A stretch of DNA of 64,000 bases from Rheinheimera nanhaiensis E407-8 (GCF_000296695.1 NZ_BAFK01000004.1:1-64000), one strand, 5' to 3'. Positions 41,511-50,119 are shown, numbered from the stretch's first letter. The notes: a model not told the origin generated them from the letters alone. A program made the numbers and translations.

Positions 41511-41969
41511 ATGACGGATATGAGCATCTTTGTTGCCGTACAAAGCGATGACTTTTGTGTCGCCAGTGAATATAACGAACTGCGCCGCCAGTCAGGTTGC
41601 GGCGCTATCGTCACCTTTAGCGGCCTGGTACGCGAGCTTAGCGACAACCAACTGCACAGCATGACGCTGGAGCACTACCCCGGCATGACCGAGCAAGCCC
41701 TCACAGCTATTGCTGAGCAAGCACAACAGCGCTGGCAGCTGGGCGCAGTGCACCTTATTCACCGCGTTGGCACCTTGAAACCGCATGAGCAAATAGTGTT
41801 TGTCGGCATTGCCAGCCCGCACCGCGCCGCCGCCTTTGCCGCCTGCGAGTTTATAATGGATTACCTGAAAAACCGCGCGCCGCTGTGGAAAAAAGAACAC
41901 ACCAGCAACGGCGATTACTGGGTAGAGGCCAAAACCAGTGACCAACACGCGCTAACGCGCTGGGACTAG
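41511..41969 (+). CDS. moaE: molybdopterin synthase catalytic subunit
   Basis: A 152-residue MoaE: GAIVTFSGLVRE near residue 30, HRVGTLKPHEQIVFVGIAS near 85 and RAPLWKKE near 127 with the catalytic Lys residues. Two ATGs (41511 and 41520) are possible; AAAAGG lies five bases before the first, which is used here. It ends three bases before modA, continuing the operon. Confidence 0.95.
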   Translation: MTDMSIFVAVQSDDFCVASEYNELRRQSGCGAIVTFSGLVRELSDNQLHSMTLEHYPGMTEQALTAIAEQAQQRWQLGAVHLIHRVGTLKPHEQIVFVGIASPHRAAAFAACEFIMDYLKNRAPLWKKEHTSNGDYWVEAKTSDQHALTRWD

Positions 41970-41972
41970 CCA

Positions 41973-42782
41973 ATGCGTCAGTTACTGCTAATACTGAGCT
42001 TTATCTGCAGCTTAACCGCCGATGCCGGCGACAAGCTCACCATAGCGGCGGCCTCTGATCTGCGCTATGCCATGGCTGACATCGTCAGCCTGTTTCAGCA
42101 GCAAACTCAGCTTGATGTCAGGGTAATTTATGGTGCCAGCGGTAAGCTCAGCACGCAAATCCGCCATGGCGCGCCCTATGATATGTTTTTCTCTGCCGAT
42201 ATCAGCTTTGCCCAGCAGCTATACCAGGATGGCCTGGCAGCCACTGCGCCACAGTCCTATGCGCTCGGGCATCTAGTGCTGTGGAGCCCGCAGCAGAATA
42301 TGGCCGGCATTACGCTAAACCAGCTGTCTGACCTGAGTTTTAACCGCCTGGCCATCGCCCAACCGGCGCATGCGCCTTATGGCCAGCGCGCTAAACAAGC
42401 GCTGCAGGCCGCCGGCGTTTGGCAGGCGCTGGAGGCAAAAATCGTCTATGGCGAAAATATCGCCCAAACTGCACAACTGGCACAAAGCGGTGGTGCTGAT
42501 ATCGCCATTATTGCGCTGTCACTGGCCCGCTTTCCGGAGCTTGCCAGTCAGGGCTACCAACCTATTCCCACTGAGCGACACCAACCGCTGCAGCAGGCCT
42601 ATGTGATCACCCGCCGTGGCGCCGATAACACGGCCGCACGGCAGTTCGCAGCGTTTATCGCCACGCCAGCAGTGCTGGATATTATGCAGCGTTTTGGTTT
42701 TGAAAAGCCGGGCTTTGAACAAGGGCGTTTTGAACAGCCTGACATTAAGAAACCGGGCTTGGCACAGCCGGAGGCGCAATGA
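41973..42782 (+). CDS. modA: molybdate ABC transporter substrate-binding protein
   Basis: A 269-residue periplasmic protein with a signal peptide (MRQLLLILSFICSLTADA) and the ModA core motifs AAASDLRYAMADI, YGASGKLSTQI and QPAHAPYGQRA. It binds molybdate for import by ModBC. The normal protein should end around MQRFGF (residue 243), but here a tail of five 15-base repeats adds GFEKP-like pentapeptides before the stop. It overlaps modB by four bases and is part of the moa operon. Confidence 0.94.
   Translation: MRQLLLILSFICSLTADAGDKLTIAAASDLRYAMADIVSLFQQQTQLDVRVIYGASGKLSTQIRHGAPYDMFFSADISFAQQLYQDGLAATAPQSYALGHLVLWSPQQNMAGITLNQLSDLSFNRLAIAQPAHAPYGQRAKQALQAAGVWQALEAKIVYGENIAQTAQLAQSGGADIAIIALSLARFPELASQGYQPIPTERHQPLQQAYVITRRGADNTAARQFAAFIATPAVLDIMQRFGFEKPGFEQGRFEQPDIKKPGLAQPEAQ
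42696..42770 (+). repeat. five degenerate 15-bp repeats in the modA 3' end
   Basis: Successive 15-base units encode GFEKP, GFEQG, RFEQP, DIKKP and GLAQP (residues 242-266). They form a hydrophilic tail not expected in ModA and finish eight bases before the modB ATG. Confidence 0.85.
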
Positions 42783-43483
42783 TGCCAGAGCTGTTCGCCG
42801 CACTCAGCCCGCAAGACTGGCAAGCCATCCGGCTCACGTTAAAGCTGTGCCTGTATACCACCGCCATTTTACTGCTGCTGGCTACGCCGCTGGCCTGGTG
42901 GTTAGCGCTGCGGCAAAGCAAATTACGCACAGCCATTCAGGCCATAGTCGCCCTGCCGCTGGTATTGCCGCCAACAGTATTGGGCTTTTATTTACTGCTA
43001 CTACTTGGCCCACACGGCGCCATTGGCAGCACGCTGGAACGCTTAGGTTTATCGCATCTGGCTTTTAGCTTTAGCGGCATTTTAATCGGCTCGGTAATTT
43101 ACTCACTGCCCTTTGCCGTGCAGCCACTGTTGGAAAGCTTTCGTCGCATGGGGCCCGGGCCGCTGGAAGTGGCCGCAACCTTGGGTGCCGGCAAGCTGGA
43201 TCAGCTGTTTAGCGTGGTACTGCCACTGTGTCGCGGCGGCTTTATCGTTGCGGCTACCCTGACCTTTGCCCATACGCTGGGCGAGTTTGGCGTGATTTTA
43301 ATGCTCGGCGGCAGTATCCCCGGTGAAACCCAGGTGCTGTCGGTGCTGATTTACGACCACACCGAAGCAATGAACTACGCTCAGGCACATCAACTGTCGC
43401 TCGGCTTGTTAATCAGCGCCTTTGTAGTGCTGTTTATTGTTTATGGTTTAAACCGGCGTTTTGAGCGTGAGGCCGTGCTGTAA
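42779..43483 (+). CDS. modB: molybdate ABC transporter permease
   Basis: A 234-residue inner-membrane permease with five to six hydrophobic segments. ALPLVLPPTVLGFYLLLLLG near residue 60 and the EAA loop EVAATLGAGKLDQLFSVVLP near 137 match ModB. It overlaps modA by four bases and its TAA shares bases with the modC ATG (TAATG). Confidence 0.96.
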   Translation: MMPELFAALSPQDWQAIRLTLKLCLYTTAILLLLATPLAWWLALRQSKLRTAIQAIVALPLVLPPTVLGFYLLLLLGPHGAIGSTLERLGLSHLAFSFSGILIGSVIYSLPFAVQPLLESFRRMGPGPLEVAATLGAGKLDQLFSVVLPLCRGGFIVAATLTFAHTLGEFGVILMLGGSIPGETQVLSVLIYDHTEAMNYAQAHQLSLGLLISAFVVLFIVYGLNRRFEREAVL

Positions 43484-44661
43484 TGAACAATATAATAAGT
43501 AACCTGAAGAGCACCGTGATAAGCAGCTTAACCAGCGCCATGCAGCAGGGCTGGCAGCACTTCACCCCTGAACGTCAGGCCAGCCAGCCGCCAGCAGCAC
43601 AGAGCCTGCAGTTACAACTAACGGTTAAGCGCGGCGCTTTTACGCTTGAGCTTAATCACAGCTTGTCATTACACGGTGTTACCGCGCTGTTTGGCCGCTC
43701 TGGCTGTGGTAAAACCACCCTGCTGCGCGCCATCGCCGGGCTGGATCGCCACGCTGGCGCACAGATCCGCTGCAATGATGTCATCTGGCAGCAAGGCAAC
43801 CGCTTTATGCCGGTGTATCAGCGCCGTATCGGTATGGTGTTTCAGCACAGCAGCTTATTGCCGCATTTAACGGCGTTGCAAAACCTGCTGTACGGCTTTA
43901 AGCGCCGGGTTAAACATAGTACGGTGCAGCTGGAACCGGCGCAGGTAATTAGCTTACTAGAGCTGGAAAGCTTATTGCCGCTTCAGCCAGAGCAGCTGTC
44001 CGGCGGCCAACGCCAGCGTATTGCGCTGGGCCGCGCCTTACTTAGCCAACCAGAATTATTGTTATTAGATGAACCTTTGGCATCACTGGATCAGCAAAGT
44101 CGCAATGAGATTTTGCCGTTTTTACAGCGTGTCGCGCATCACACCGGCATCCCTATGCTGCTGGTTAGCCATCAGTTAGATGATGTGGTGAAACTGGCCG
44201 ATCAGCTGGTATTGATGCAGGATGGCCGCATTATCAGCCAGGGCTCGCTGCCACAGCAATTGCTGCAACCAGAGCTTGCCGCCAGCGGCGCTATGTCGCT
44301 GCTGTATGCGCAAAGCCAGGGCTGTAACAACCATCTTTTACAGCTGAGTATAGGCAAGCAACAGCTGCAACTACCGGCACCGCTGAGCAACACCGGCACA
44401 CAAACAGCCTACCGCTTACGCATTCAGGCCCGCGATGTGGCACTTAGCCTAAAGCCGCTTAACGACAGCTCAGTCAGTAATCAGTTAAAAGTCAGCATCA
44501 GCGGTTTTAACAACGCCCCCCACCCAGCCGAAACCCTGGTGCAATTAGAACTGGTAGGCCAGCCGCTGCAGGCCCTGCTAACCAAACAATCAGCAGAGCG
44601 CCTGGGCTTGCAGGTAGGCCAGCAGGTGTATGCGCAGATTAAAGCAGTGGCATTGGATTAA
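43483..44661 (+). CDS. modC: molybdate ABC transporter ATP-binding protein
   Basis: A 392-residue ATPase: Walker A GRSGCGKTTLLRA (about 70-82), signature LSGGQRQRIALGRALL, Walker B LLLLDEP, H-loop LLVSHQLDDV, and a C-terminal TOBE/Mop molybdate-binding domain. About 45 residues precede the usual ModC start, a weakly structured N-terminal extension; an internal start at residue 20 (ATG 43540) is conceivable. Stop codons of modC and the convergent yfhL overlap by four bases. It is the last gene of the moa-mod operon. Confidence 0.93.
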   Translation: MNNIISNLKSTVISSLTSAMQQGWQHFTPERQASQPPAAQSLQLQLTVKRGAFTLELNHSLSLHGVTALFGRSGCGKTTLLRAIAGLDRHAGAQIRCNDVIWQQGNRFMPVYQRRIGMVFQHSSLLPHLTALQNLLYGFKRRVKHSTVQLEPAQVISLLELESLLPLQPEQLSGGQRQRIALGRALLSQPELLLLDEPLASLDQQSRNEILPFLQRVAHHTGIPMLLVSHQLDDVVKLADQLVLMQDGRIISQGSLPQQLLQPELAASGAMSLLYAQSQGCNNHLLQLSIGKQQLQLPAPLSNTGTQTAYRLRIQARDVALSLKPLNDSSVSNQLKVSISGFNNAPHPAETLVQLELVGQPLQALLTKQSAERLGLQVGQQVYAQIKAVALD

Positions 44662-44855
44662 TTACTAGGCTCAAGATAAATACAATCTATCGGGCACACG
44701 GCAATGCAGGTCGGCTTATCATAGTAGCCGACGCATTCGGTACACAGCGTGGGGTCTACTTCGTAGTGTTTGGCGCCCAGGCTAATGGCGTCGTTCGGGC
44801 ACTCCGGCACGCACATATCGCAGTTAATACAGCTAACTTCTATCACTGCCGGCAT
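44658..44855 (-). CDS. yfhL: YfhL family 4Fe-4S dicluster ferredoxin
   Basis: A 65-residue ferredoxin starting MPAVIEVSCINCDMCVPECP and carrying a second cluster motif CTECVGYYDKPTCIAVCP with the long insert typical of YfhL/Alvin-type ferredoxins. It would carry two [4Fe-4S] clusters at low potential. It directly follows trhP (two bases apart) on the minus strand, so the two are probably co-transcribed. Confidence 0.95.
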   Translation of the reverse strand: MPAVIEVSCINCDMCVPECPNDAISLGAKHYEVDPTLCTECVGYYDKPTCIAVCPIDCIYLEPSN

Positions 44856-44857
44856 GG

Positions 44858-46186
44858 TTAGCTTACCGTGGCAGTGGCATCAATGGCTAACTCAGCGCTC
44901 GCCTGTGCGGCTGGCGACAGCTGCTTTAGTAACATGGCATAGCCTAACCCGGTACGCAGCGGCAGCTGTACTTTAAGCTGATAGCAGGCACCGGGCGCCA
45001 GTAGCAAAGCGTTATCCTGCTTATCGCGCAGTGCGCTTAAGCTAAAGCTGTGGTTACCCTTTGGCGTCATTAACACCAGCGTATCGCCAATGCCGAACTG
45101 GTTTTTTACCTCCACTAAGGCAAAGCCTTCGCTATCCTGTTCGCCGATAAACTCACCCACTAATAACTGCTCGCCCACACTGTGGCTGGTGTCGTAGTTT
45201 TGTGTGTCCTGCGGTTTATGCCGGCGTAAAAAGCCTTCGGTAAAGCCGCGGTTAGCCATACCGTTAAGCTCACCAAGTAAGACAGGGTTAAAGGCTTTAC
45301 CGGCCACGGCATCGTCGATAGCCTGGCGATACACCTGAGCCGTGCGCGCCACATAATACGGCGATTTGGTGCGGCCTTCTATTTTTAGCGAATGCACGCC
45401 CATCGCCGTTAACGCCGGCACATGTTCAATGGCACGCAAATCTTTAGAGTTAAGAATATAGGTGCCGTGCATATCTTCATCTATCGCCATCAGCTCGCCG
45501 GGGCGGCCTTGCTCTTCCAGTAATGCCGGTGTACTGATTGGCGTAAACTGCCCTACTTCATCTTCACGCGCCGCATGCACCTGATACGGCCAGCGACAGC
45601 TGTTAGTGCAAGCGCCCTGGTTTGGGTCGCGCTTGTTAATGTAACCAGACAACAAGCAGCGGCCGGAATACGCCATACACAGCGCACCATGCACAAACAC
45701 TTCTATTTCCATATCCGGTACTTCACGCCGGATTTCGCCAATTTCTTCCACCGACAACTCTCGCGATAAAATGACCCGCTCTACGCCCTGCGCCTGCCAG
45801 AATTTGACTGCGGCCCAGTTCACGGTATTCGCTTGTACCGACAGGTGTAATGGCATGGCCGGAAAATGCTGCTTCAACAAATACACCACACCGGGATCCG
45901 ACACGATAAGCGCGTCAGGTTTAAGCGCCACCACCGGCGCCATATCGGCGATAAAGCTTTTTAGCTTGCTATTATGCGGCGCAATATTGACCACCACATA
46001 CAGCTTTTTTCCCAGTGCATGCGCTTCGTTAATGCCTGTTTCCAGCGTGGCTAAATCAAACTCGTTATTGCGCACCCTAAGGCTGTAACGCGGCTGACCG
46101 GCGTAGACGGCATCGGCACCATAAGCAAACGCCAGACGCAGCGCTTTTAAACTGCCGGCAGGTGAGAGTAATTCAGGTGTAAACAT
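44858..46186 (-). CDS. trhP: U32 family tRNA 5-hydroxyuridine protein TrhP (YegQ)
   Basis: A 442-residue peptidase-U32-fold protein. MFTPELLSPAGSLKALRLAF and YGADAVYAGQPRYSLRVRNN are nearly identical to E. coli YegQ/TrhP. EVFVHGALCMAYSGRCLLSG and the later DPNQGACTNSCRWPY supply cysteines for an iron-sulfur site. TrhP acts in hydroxylation of U34 in several tRNAs. The start is placed at 46186 on homology and an AGAGG site; an open extension to 46270 is ignored. Its partnering with yfhL suggests that the ferredoxin supplies electrons. Confidence 0.94.
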   Translation of the reverse strand: MFTPELLSPAGSLKALRLAFAYGADAVYAGQPRYSLRVRNNEFDLATLETGINEAHALGKKLYVVVNIAPHNSKLKSFIADMAPVVALKPDALIVSDPGVVYLLKQHFPAMPLHLSVQANTVNWAAVKFWQAQGVERVILSRELSVEEIGEIRREVPDMEIEVFVHGALCMAYSGRCLLSGYINKRDPNQGACTNSCRWPYQVHAAREDEVGQFTPISTPALLEEQGRPGELMAIDEDMHGTYILNSKDLRAIEHVPALTAMGVHSLKIEGRTKSPYYVARTAQVYRQAIDDAVAGKAFNPVLLGELNGMANRGFTEGFLRRHKPQDTQNYDTSHSVGEQLLVGEFIGEQDSEGFALVEVKNQFGIGDTLVLMTPKGNHSFSLSALRDKQDNALLLAPGACYQLKVQLPLRTGLGYAMLLKQLSPAAQASAELAIDATATVS

Positions 46187-46281
46187 AACAAGGCCTCTGG
46201 CGCAACATCGCAAATGCAAAAAGGCGGCTAGTCTAACGCCGGCATGAGAACCGGCTTTGATCTGCCGCAAACTGCAGACAA

Positions 46282-47901
46282 TTAACAGTTGGCCTGCGCC
46301 GCCTGAGCGGCTTTAAAACCACTGGCAAAGTTATTTAGCCGTGCCGTGCGGCTGCCAGCCGGTAGCATGACTTCGATCAGACTAAAGCCTTTATTGTTGT
46401 CCAGTGCCCGCTGCAATACCTGCTCAAAGTCATCCAGGTTACTCACCTGCACGCCATGCCCGCCCATGCTGCAGGCCAGCTCAGCGTAGTGCCAGTTAGT
46501 TAAATTGGTGCAACTAAGGCCGGGGGCAAAGGCTTCTATCATGTCCCAGCGCTGGTTATTAAACACGATAATCACTGGCGCAAAGCCATAGCGGGCGCAG
46601 TGACCAAGCTCGAGCCCGGTCATTAAAAAAGCGCCATCGCCCACCAGCACCACCGGGCGTAAACCGGTTACGGCCTGCACACCAAAAGCAGCCGGTACGG
46701 CATAGCCCATAGAGGCATAAAACGCCGGTGCCAGCATTAAGCTGGGGTTGGCATGCAAGGATGCAAACAGGCAGTCGCCGATATCGGAAATCAGCGGCAT
46801 TGTGTCGTTGCGCCGGGTTAACACTCTATCTAAACATTGCACCAGACTGCTGGCGTTAAGCTGCTGCTCGGGTGCAGCCGTTGTGGCCTCTGGCAGCAAC
46901 TGCGGCTGAAATGGCAGCAGGGCTTGAGCCGCTAACGCCGCCAATAACGGCTTTAACGGCAACTGATGATAGGTAGCCGGCCCAAGTCTGAGCTGGTTTT
47001 GCTCGATGCACACCACTTTATCTGCCACAAACAGCTCGCTGTGGGCAGCAAAGTTACTATCGGTTTTTATCACGCCAATTTGCAAAATCAAGTCGGCATC
47101 ACGCAGCAGCTGTGCCGGACGAAGGTCGGTTTTATCGAGGAAAATACCGCCATACAGCCGGTGTTGCTGGTTAAAGCTGGCCCGGCCCATTAAGGTGCTG
47201 ACAAAAGGTATATTAAGCTGGTCGGCTAAGGCTTCAAGCTCGGCCACCGCGTCAAAGCGGCGCACATCGACGCCGGCTAAAATTACCGGCCGCTGCGCTT
47301 GCTTAAGCCGCGCGGTGACATCGGCGACTGCCAGCGCCAGTTCATCCTGTGCTATCGGCTCTGGCTGATAAGGCCCTGCCAGTTCAGTGTGACAGGCTAC
47401 CGCATCACGCGGTATTTCCAGTAGTACCGGCCGGCTTTGCTGTTTCGCTGTGCTAAGCGCTGCGCGGATATCCTCGCCACAGCGCGCCGGGTTATCTAAG
47501 CGAAACTGCGCAGCAGTGATTTCGCGGTAAATATCGCGCTGCGAGTCGACGGTTTTTGCCTGATGATGAATTTGCAGGCCGCGGTCAATCTCGCTTTGGC
47601 TTGGAAAACCGGCAATCACCAGCAGCGGCACATGCTCAACATAGGCCTGGGCTACCGCATTAACGGCGTTTAATGCGCCGGCACCGTAGGTTAGTATCAC
47701 CACCGCCGGGTTGTTGCTAATACGCGCGGCTGCATCGGCAGCAAACACCGCCGAGGGTTCATGGCTTAAATAATACAGCGGCACACGGTTACGTTGCTGC
47801 AACTGCTCAAACAACGGCAGCACAAAATCACCGGGAATACCAAATAGCTGTTTAACGCCAAATACGTCCAGCTCATGCAATAAGGCATCGACTAATAACA
47901 T
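46282..47901 (-). CDS. thiamine-diphosphate alpha-keto acid decarboxylase (IpdC/phenylpyruvate type)
   Basis: A 539-residue ThDP enzyme. The catalytic Glu is in YYLSHEPSAVF (about residue 49), a His pair in LQIHHQAKTVDS (about 110), and the cofactor motif is GDGAFLMTGLELGHCARYG to FNNQRWDM (about 420-450). The sequence fits the indolepyruvate/phenylpyruvate decarboxylases rather than acetolactate synthase. It would decarboxylate aromatic or branched keto acids to aldehydes. Two 12-base direct repeats sit just upstream of its start. Neighbours suggest no pathway. Confidence 0.8.
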   Translation of the reverse strand: MLLVDALLHELDVFGVKQLFGIPGDFVLPLFEQLQQRNRVPLYYLSHEPSAVFAADAAARISNNPAVVILTYGAGALNAVNAVAQAYVEHVPLLVIAGFPSQSEIDRGLQIHHQAKTVDSQRDIYREITAAQFRLDNPARCGEDIRAALSTAKQQSRPVLLEIPRDAVACHTELAGPYQPEPIAQDELALAVADVTARLKQAQRPVILAGVDVRRFDAVAELEALADQLNIPFVSTLMGRASFNQQHRLYGGIFLDKTDLRPAQLLRDADLILQIGVIKTDSNFAAHSELFVADKVVCIEQNQLRLGPATYHQLPLKPLLAALAAQALLPFQPQLLPEATTAAPEQQLNASSLVQCLDRVLTRRNDTMPLISDIGDCLFASLHANPSLMLAPAFYASMGYAVPAAFGVQAVTGLRPVVLVGDGAFLMTGLELGHCARYGFAPVIIVFNNQRWDMIEAFAPGLSCTNLTNWHYAELACSMGGHGVQVSNLDDFEQVLQRALDNNKGFSLIEVMLPAGSRTARLNNFASGFKAAQAAQANC

Positions 47902-47924
47902 ACACTGCTCCAGGTAAACTTAAC

Positions 47925-47960
47925 GCTTAGCAGTGTGCTGATTGAGGGGCTTAGCAGTGT
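47925..47960. repeat. direct repeats upstream of the keto-acid decarboxylase
   Basis: GCTTAGCAGTGT occurs at 47925-47936 and 47949-47960, spaced by 24 bases start to start. An inverted partial copy ACACTGCT lies at 47902-47909. They precede the start codon at 47901 by about 24 bases, so they could be regulator sites for that gene. Confidence 0.6.
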
Positions 47961-47976
47961 TGATGCAGATCAAAAC

Positions 47977-47998
47977 TGCGCCGGCTTCAACCGGCGCA
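47977..47998 (-). terminator. hairpin terminator after moeA
   Basis: TGCGCCGG and CCGGCGCA form an eight-pair stem with loop CTTCAA, 15 bases beyond the moeA stop. On the minus strand it is followed by GTTTTG, a short T tract. Confidence 0.65.
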
Positions 47999-48012
47999 AA
48001 GGTGGTAGGCTG

Positions 48013-49260
48013 TCAACGCAGTAAATTAGAAAACGGCAGTATCGACACCGTTTCACCGGCCGGCAGGCTGCTGCTGTCGCGCTCTAACACGATATAGCAG
48101 TTAGCGTTGGCGATGGAGCTAAGCATACCCGAGCTTTGGCTGCCCAGGGTTTTCACTTTCAGGCCGGTTTCCCCCTGCCAATACCAGCCGCGCTGAAAAT
48201 CCATCCGGCCGGGTTGTTTTTTTAGCGGCACCTCGCATTCAGCGCTTAACAGCTTCACGTTAGCCGTAACAGTTTCACCACTGAGTTTACGCAGTACCGG
48301 CTGCACCAGTTGCTCCAGTGTTACCACCGCCGCTACCGGGTTACCAGGCAGGCCAAAAAACCAGCAGCTATTCAGCTTGCCAAAGGCAAACGGCTTGCCG
48401 GGCTTAATTGCCACCTGCCAAAAGTTAATCTGGCCCAGCTTGTGCAGAATTTGTCGGGTGTAATCAGCCTCGCCCACCGACACGCCGGCACTGGTAATCA
48501 GCACATCGGCCTGTGTCATCGCCTGCGTAAAGACCTGCTCTATCGCTTTGGGATCATCAGGTAGCAAGCCCAAATCAATTACTTCTACGCCCAAGCGGTA
48601 TAACATTGCCGCGATAACATAACGGTTACTATCATAAATATGGCCATCCGGCAGGCTTTGGCCTGGTGGTACCAGCTCGTCACCGCTGGAGCATATTGCT
48701 ACCTTTAGCTGGCGCCTTACCTTAACGTTTGCAATACCGATTGATGCCAATAAACCAACGTCGGCCGGGCGCAGTTTGTGGCCGGCGGCAAACACTGCAG
48801 CACCTTTGGCGATGTCTTCACCAGCACGGCGTACATGTTCACCCGGCGACGGTACCAACTGACATACTAGCTGTTGCTGTAAGTCGGTTTGCGTAAGCTC
48901 AACCTGCTCCTGCATCACAACGCTATCCAGCCCTGCCGGCATTACCGCGCCGGTGGTAATACGCACACAGCTGCCGGCCGGTACCCGGTCGGTAAAGGCA
49001 TGGCCTGCCAGTGCGACACCGGCCACTGTCAGCGGCTGACCTGGGGCTACCTCAGCCGCCCTTAGCGCATAACCATCCATAGCAGCATTGTCATAGCCTG
49101 GCACATTAATGCCGGAGACCACCGGCTGCGCCAGCACCCGATCCAGTGCAGCAGATATCGGTACACTAATAGTCTGCGTCAGCGGCGCGACTTCGCTAAG
49201 CATCTGTAGTACTGCCTGTTCGGCGCTTAGCATGGGTTTAGATACGCGGTTGTCTTGCAT
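48013..49260 (-). CDS. moeA: molybdopterin molybdenumtransferase
   Basis: A 415-residue MoeA with NVPGYDNAAMDGYALRAAE near residue 53, ITSAGVSVGEADYTR in the MPT-binding domain (the usual Gly-Gly-Val reads Ala-Gly-Val), and FFGLPGNPVAAVVTLEQLV near 315. It inserts molybdenum into adenylated molybdopterin. It lies 14 bases after narL on the minus strand and is probably co-transcribed with it, away from the other moa genes. Confidence 0.95.
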   Translation of the reverse strand: MQDNRVSKPMLSAEQAVLQMLSEVAPLTQTISVPISAALDRVLAQPVVSGINVPGYDNAAMDGYALRAAEVAPGQPLTVAGVALAGHAFTDRVPAGSCVRITTGAVMPAGLDSVVMQEQVELTQTDLQQQLVCQLVPSPGEHVRRAGEDIAKGAAVFAAGHKLRPADVGLLASIGIANVKVRRQLKVAICSSGDELVPPGQSLPDGHIYDSNRYVIAAMLYRLGVEVIDLGLLPDDPKAIEQVFTQAMTQADVLITSAGVSVGEADYTRQILHKLGQINFWQVAIKPGKPFAFGKLNSCWFFGLPGNPVAAVVTLEQLVQPVLRKLSGETVTANVKLLSAECEVPLKKQPGRMDFQRGWYWQGETGLKVKTLGSQSSGMLSSIANANCYIVLERDSSSLPAGETVSILPFSNLLR

Positions 49261-49274
49261 CTGGCGGCGCTCCT

Positions 49275-49928
49275 TTACACCTTGTTACCTTGCTGATTGA
49301 CCATCCACACCGCCGCCTCTACCCTTGAGCGCAGGCCAAGCTTTTTCAGCAGGTGTTTAACATGCACTTTAACCGTGCCGTCAGAGATATTCAGCTCGCG
49401 GGCAATCAGTTTATTGCTTAAGCCTTTGGCGATAAAACTTAAAATTTCATATTCGCGGTTGGTCAGGCTGTTAAGCTCGGCCGGCGTTTTTACCGCCGGA
49501 CGGCGCAGTGCCGTCGCCAGCACCTGAGTTACCGCTTCGCTTAACACCATTTTACCGGTTAACGCGCGTTTAATATGCTCCAGCAATAGCTCCGGGTCGC
49601 TGTCTTTTAACAGGTAACCATCAGCGCCATTGCTAATGGCATTCACCACATCTTCATCAGCATCCGATACGGTCAGCATTACAATGCGCGAGGTCACCCC
49701 TTCATCGCGCAGCCGCTTTAAGGTGGCTATGCCATCCATACCCTGCATATTCAAATCCAGAATAATCAGATCCGGGTCCAGCTCGACAGCCAGCGGTATC
49801 GCATCCATGCCACTGCTGGCCTCGGCGATGACTTCCAGCTCATCTTCCAGCGCCAATAGCTGTTTTAAGCCTTTGCGTAATAACGGGTGATCATCCACCA
49901 GCATAATGCTGGATTTTTGCTCTGACAT
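49275..49928 (-). CDS. narL: nitrate/nitrite response regulator NarL
   Basis: A 217-residue two-domain regulator. The receiver domain has MLVDDHPLLRKGL and the phospho-acceptor Asp58 in LIILDLNMQGMDGI; the C-terminal LuxR-type HTH contains LTNREYEILSFIAKGLSNK and SDGTVKVHVKHLLKKLGLRS. It pairs with the NarX kinase at 51925. The ATG at 49928 is used; an in-frame ATG at 49940 contributes four extra residues. TACC-type binding sites occur before moaA, narK, narG and nrdG. Confidence 0.92.
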   Translation of the reverse strand: MSEQKSSIMLVDDHPLLRKGLKQLLALEDELEVIAEASSGMDAIPLAVELDPDLIILDLNMQGMDGIATLKRLRDEGVTSRIVMLTVSDADEDVVNAISNGADGYLLKDSDPELLLEHIKRALTGKMVLSEAVTQVLATALRRPAVKTPAELNSLTNREYEILSFIAKGLSNKLIARELNISDGTVKVHVKHLLKKLGLRSRVEAAVWMVNQQGNKV

Positions 49929-49991
49929 GCCTTGCTCCAAATCTGATGTATCGCTGTATGGCTATTAGCTTATAACAAGGCAGCGCTAACT

Positions 49992-50005
49992 TTGATATAA
50001 ATCAG
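49992..50005. promoter_or_regulatory. FNR-type box between narL and narK
   Basis: TTGATATAAATCAG matches TTGAT-N4-ATCAA in nine of ten positions. It lies 64 bases before the narL start and is nearer to narL than narK, but the direction of action is not resolved. Confidence 0.55.
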
Positions 50006-50119
50006 TTAAATATCAAAACAGCTAAGCGTGGCCTGCAGGCTACCAGGGTGCAGTCAACTCCAAGGTTAAAGCATAAACATTTGTTTTGATTCAACATTAA
50101 AACCTAAAAACTCAACACT

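Noticed and set aside
46239-46256. GCCGG/CCGGC hairpin between the keto-acid decarboxylase and trhP
   Set aside because: The stem is short and has no T-run on either strand, so it is not reported as a terminator.
50081-50094. TTGTTTTGATTCAA as a second FNR box before narK
   Set aside because: Only the outer TTG and CAA match; the inner positions do not fit TTGAT-N4-ATCAA.
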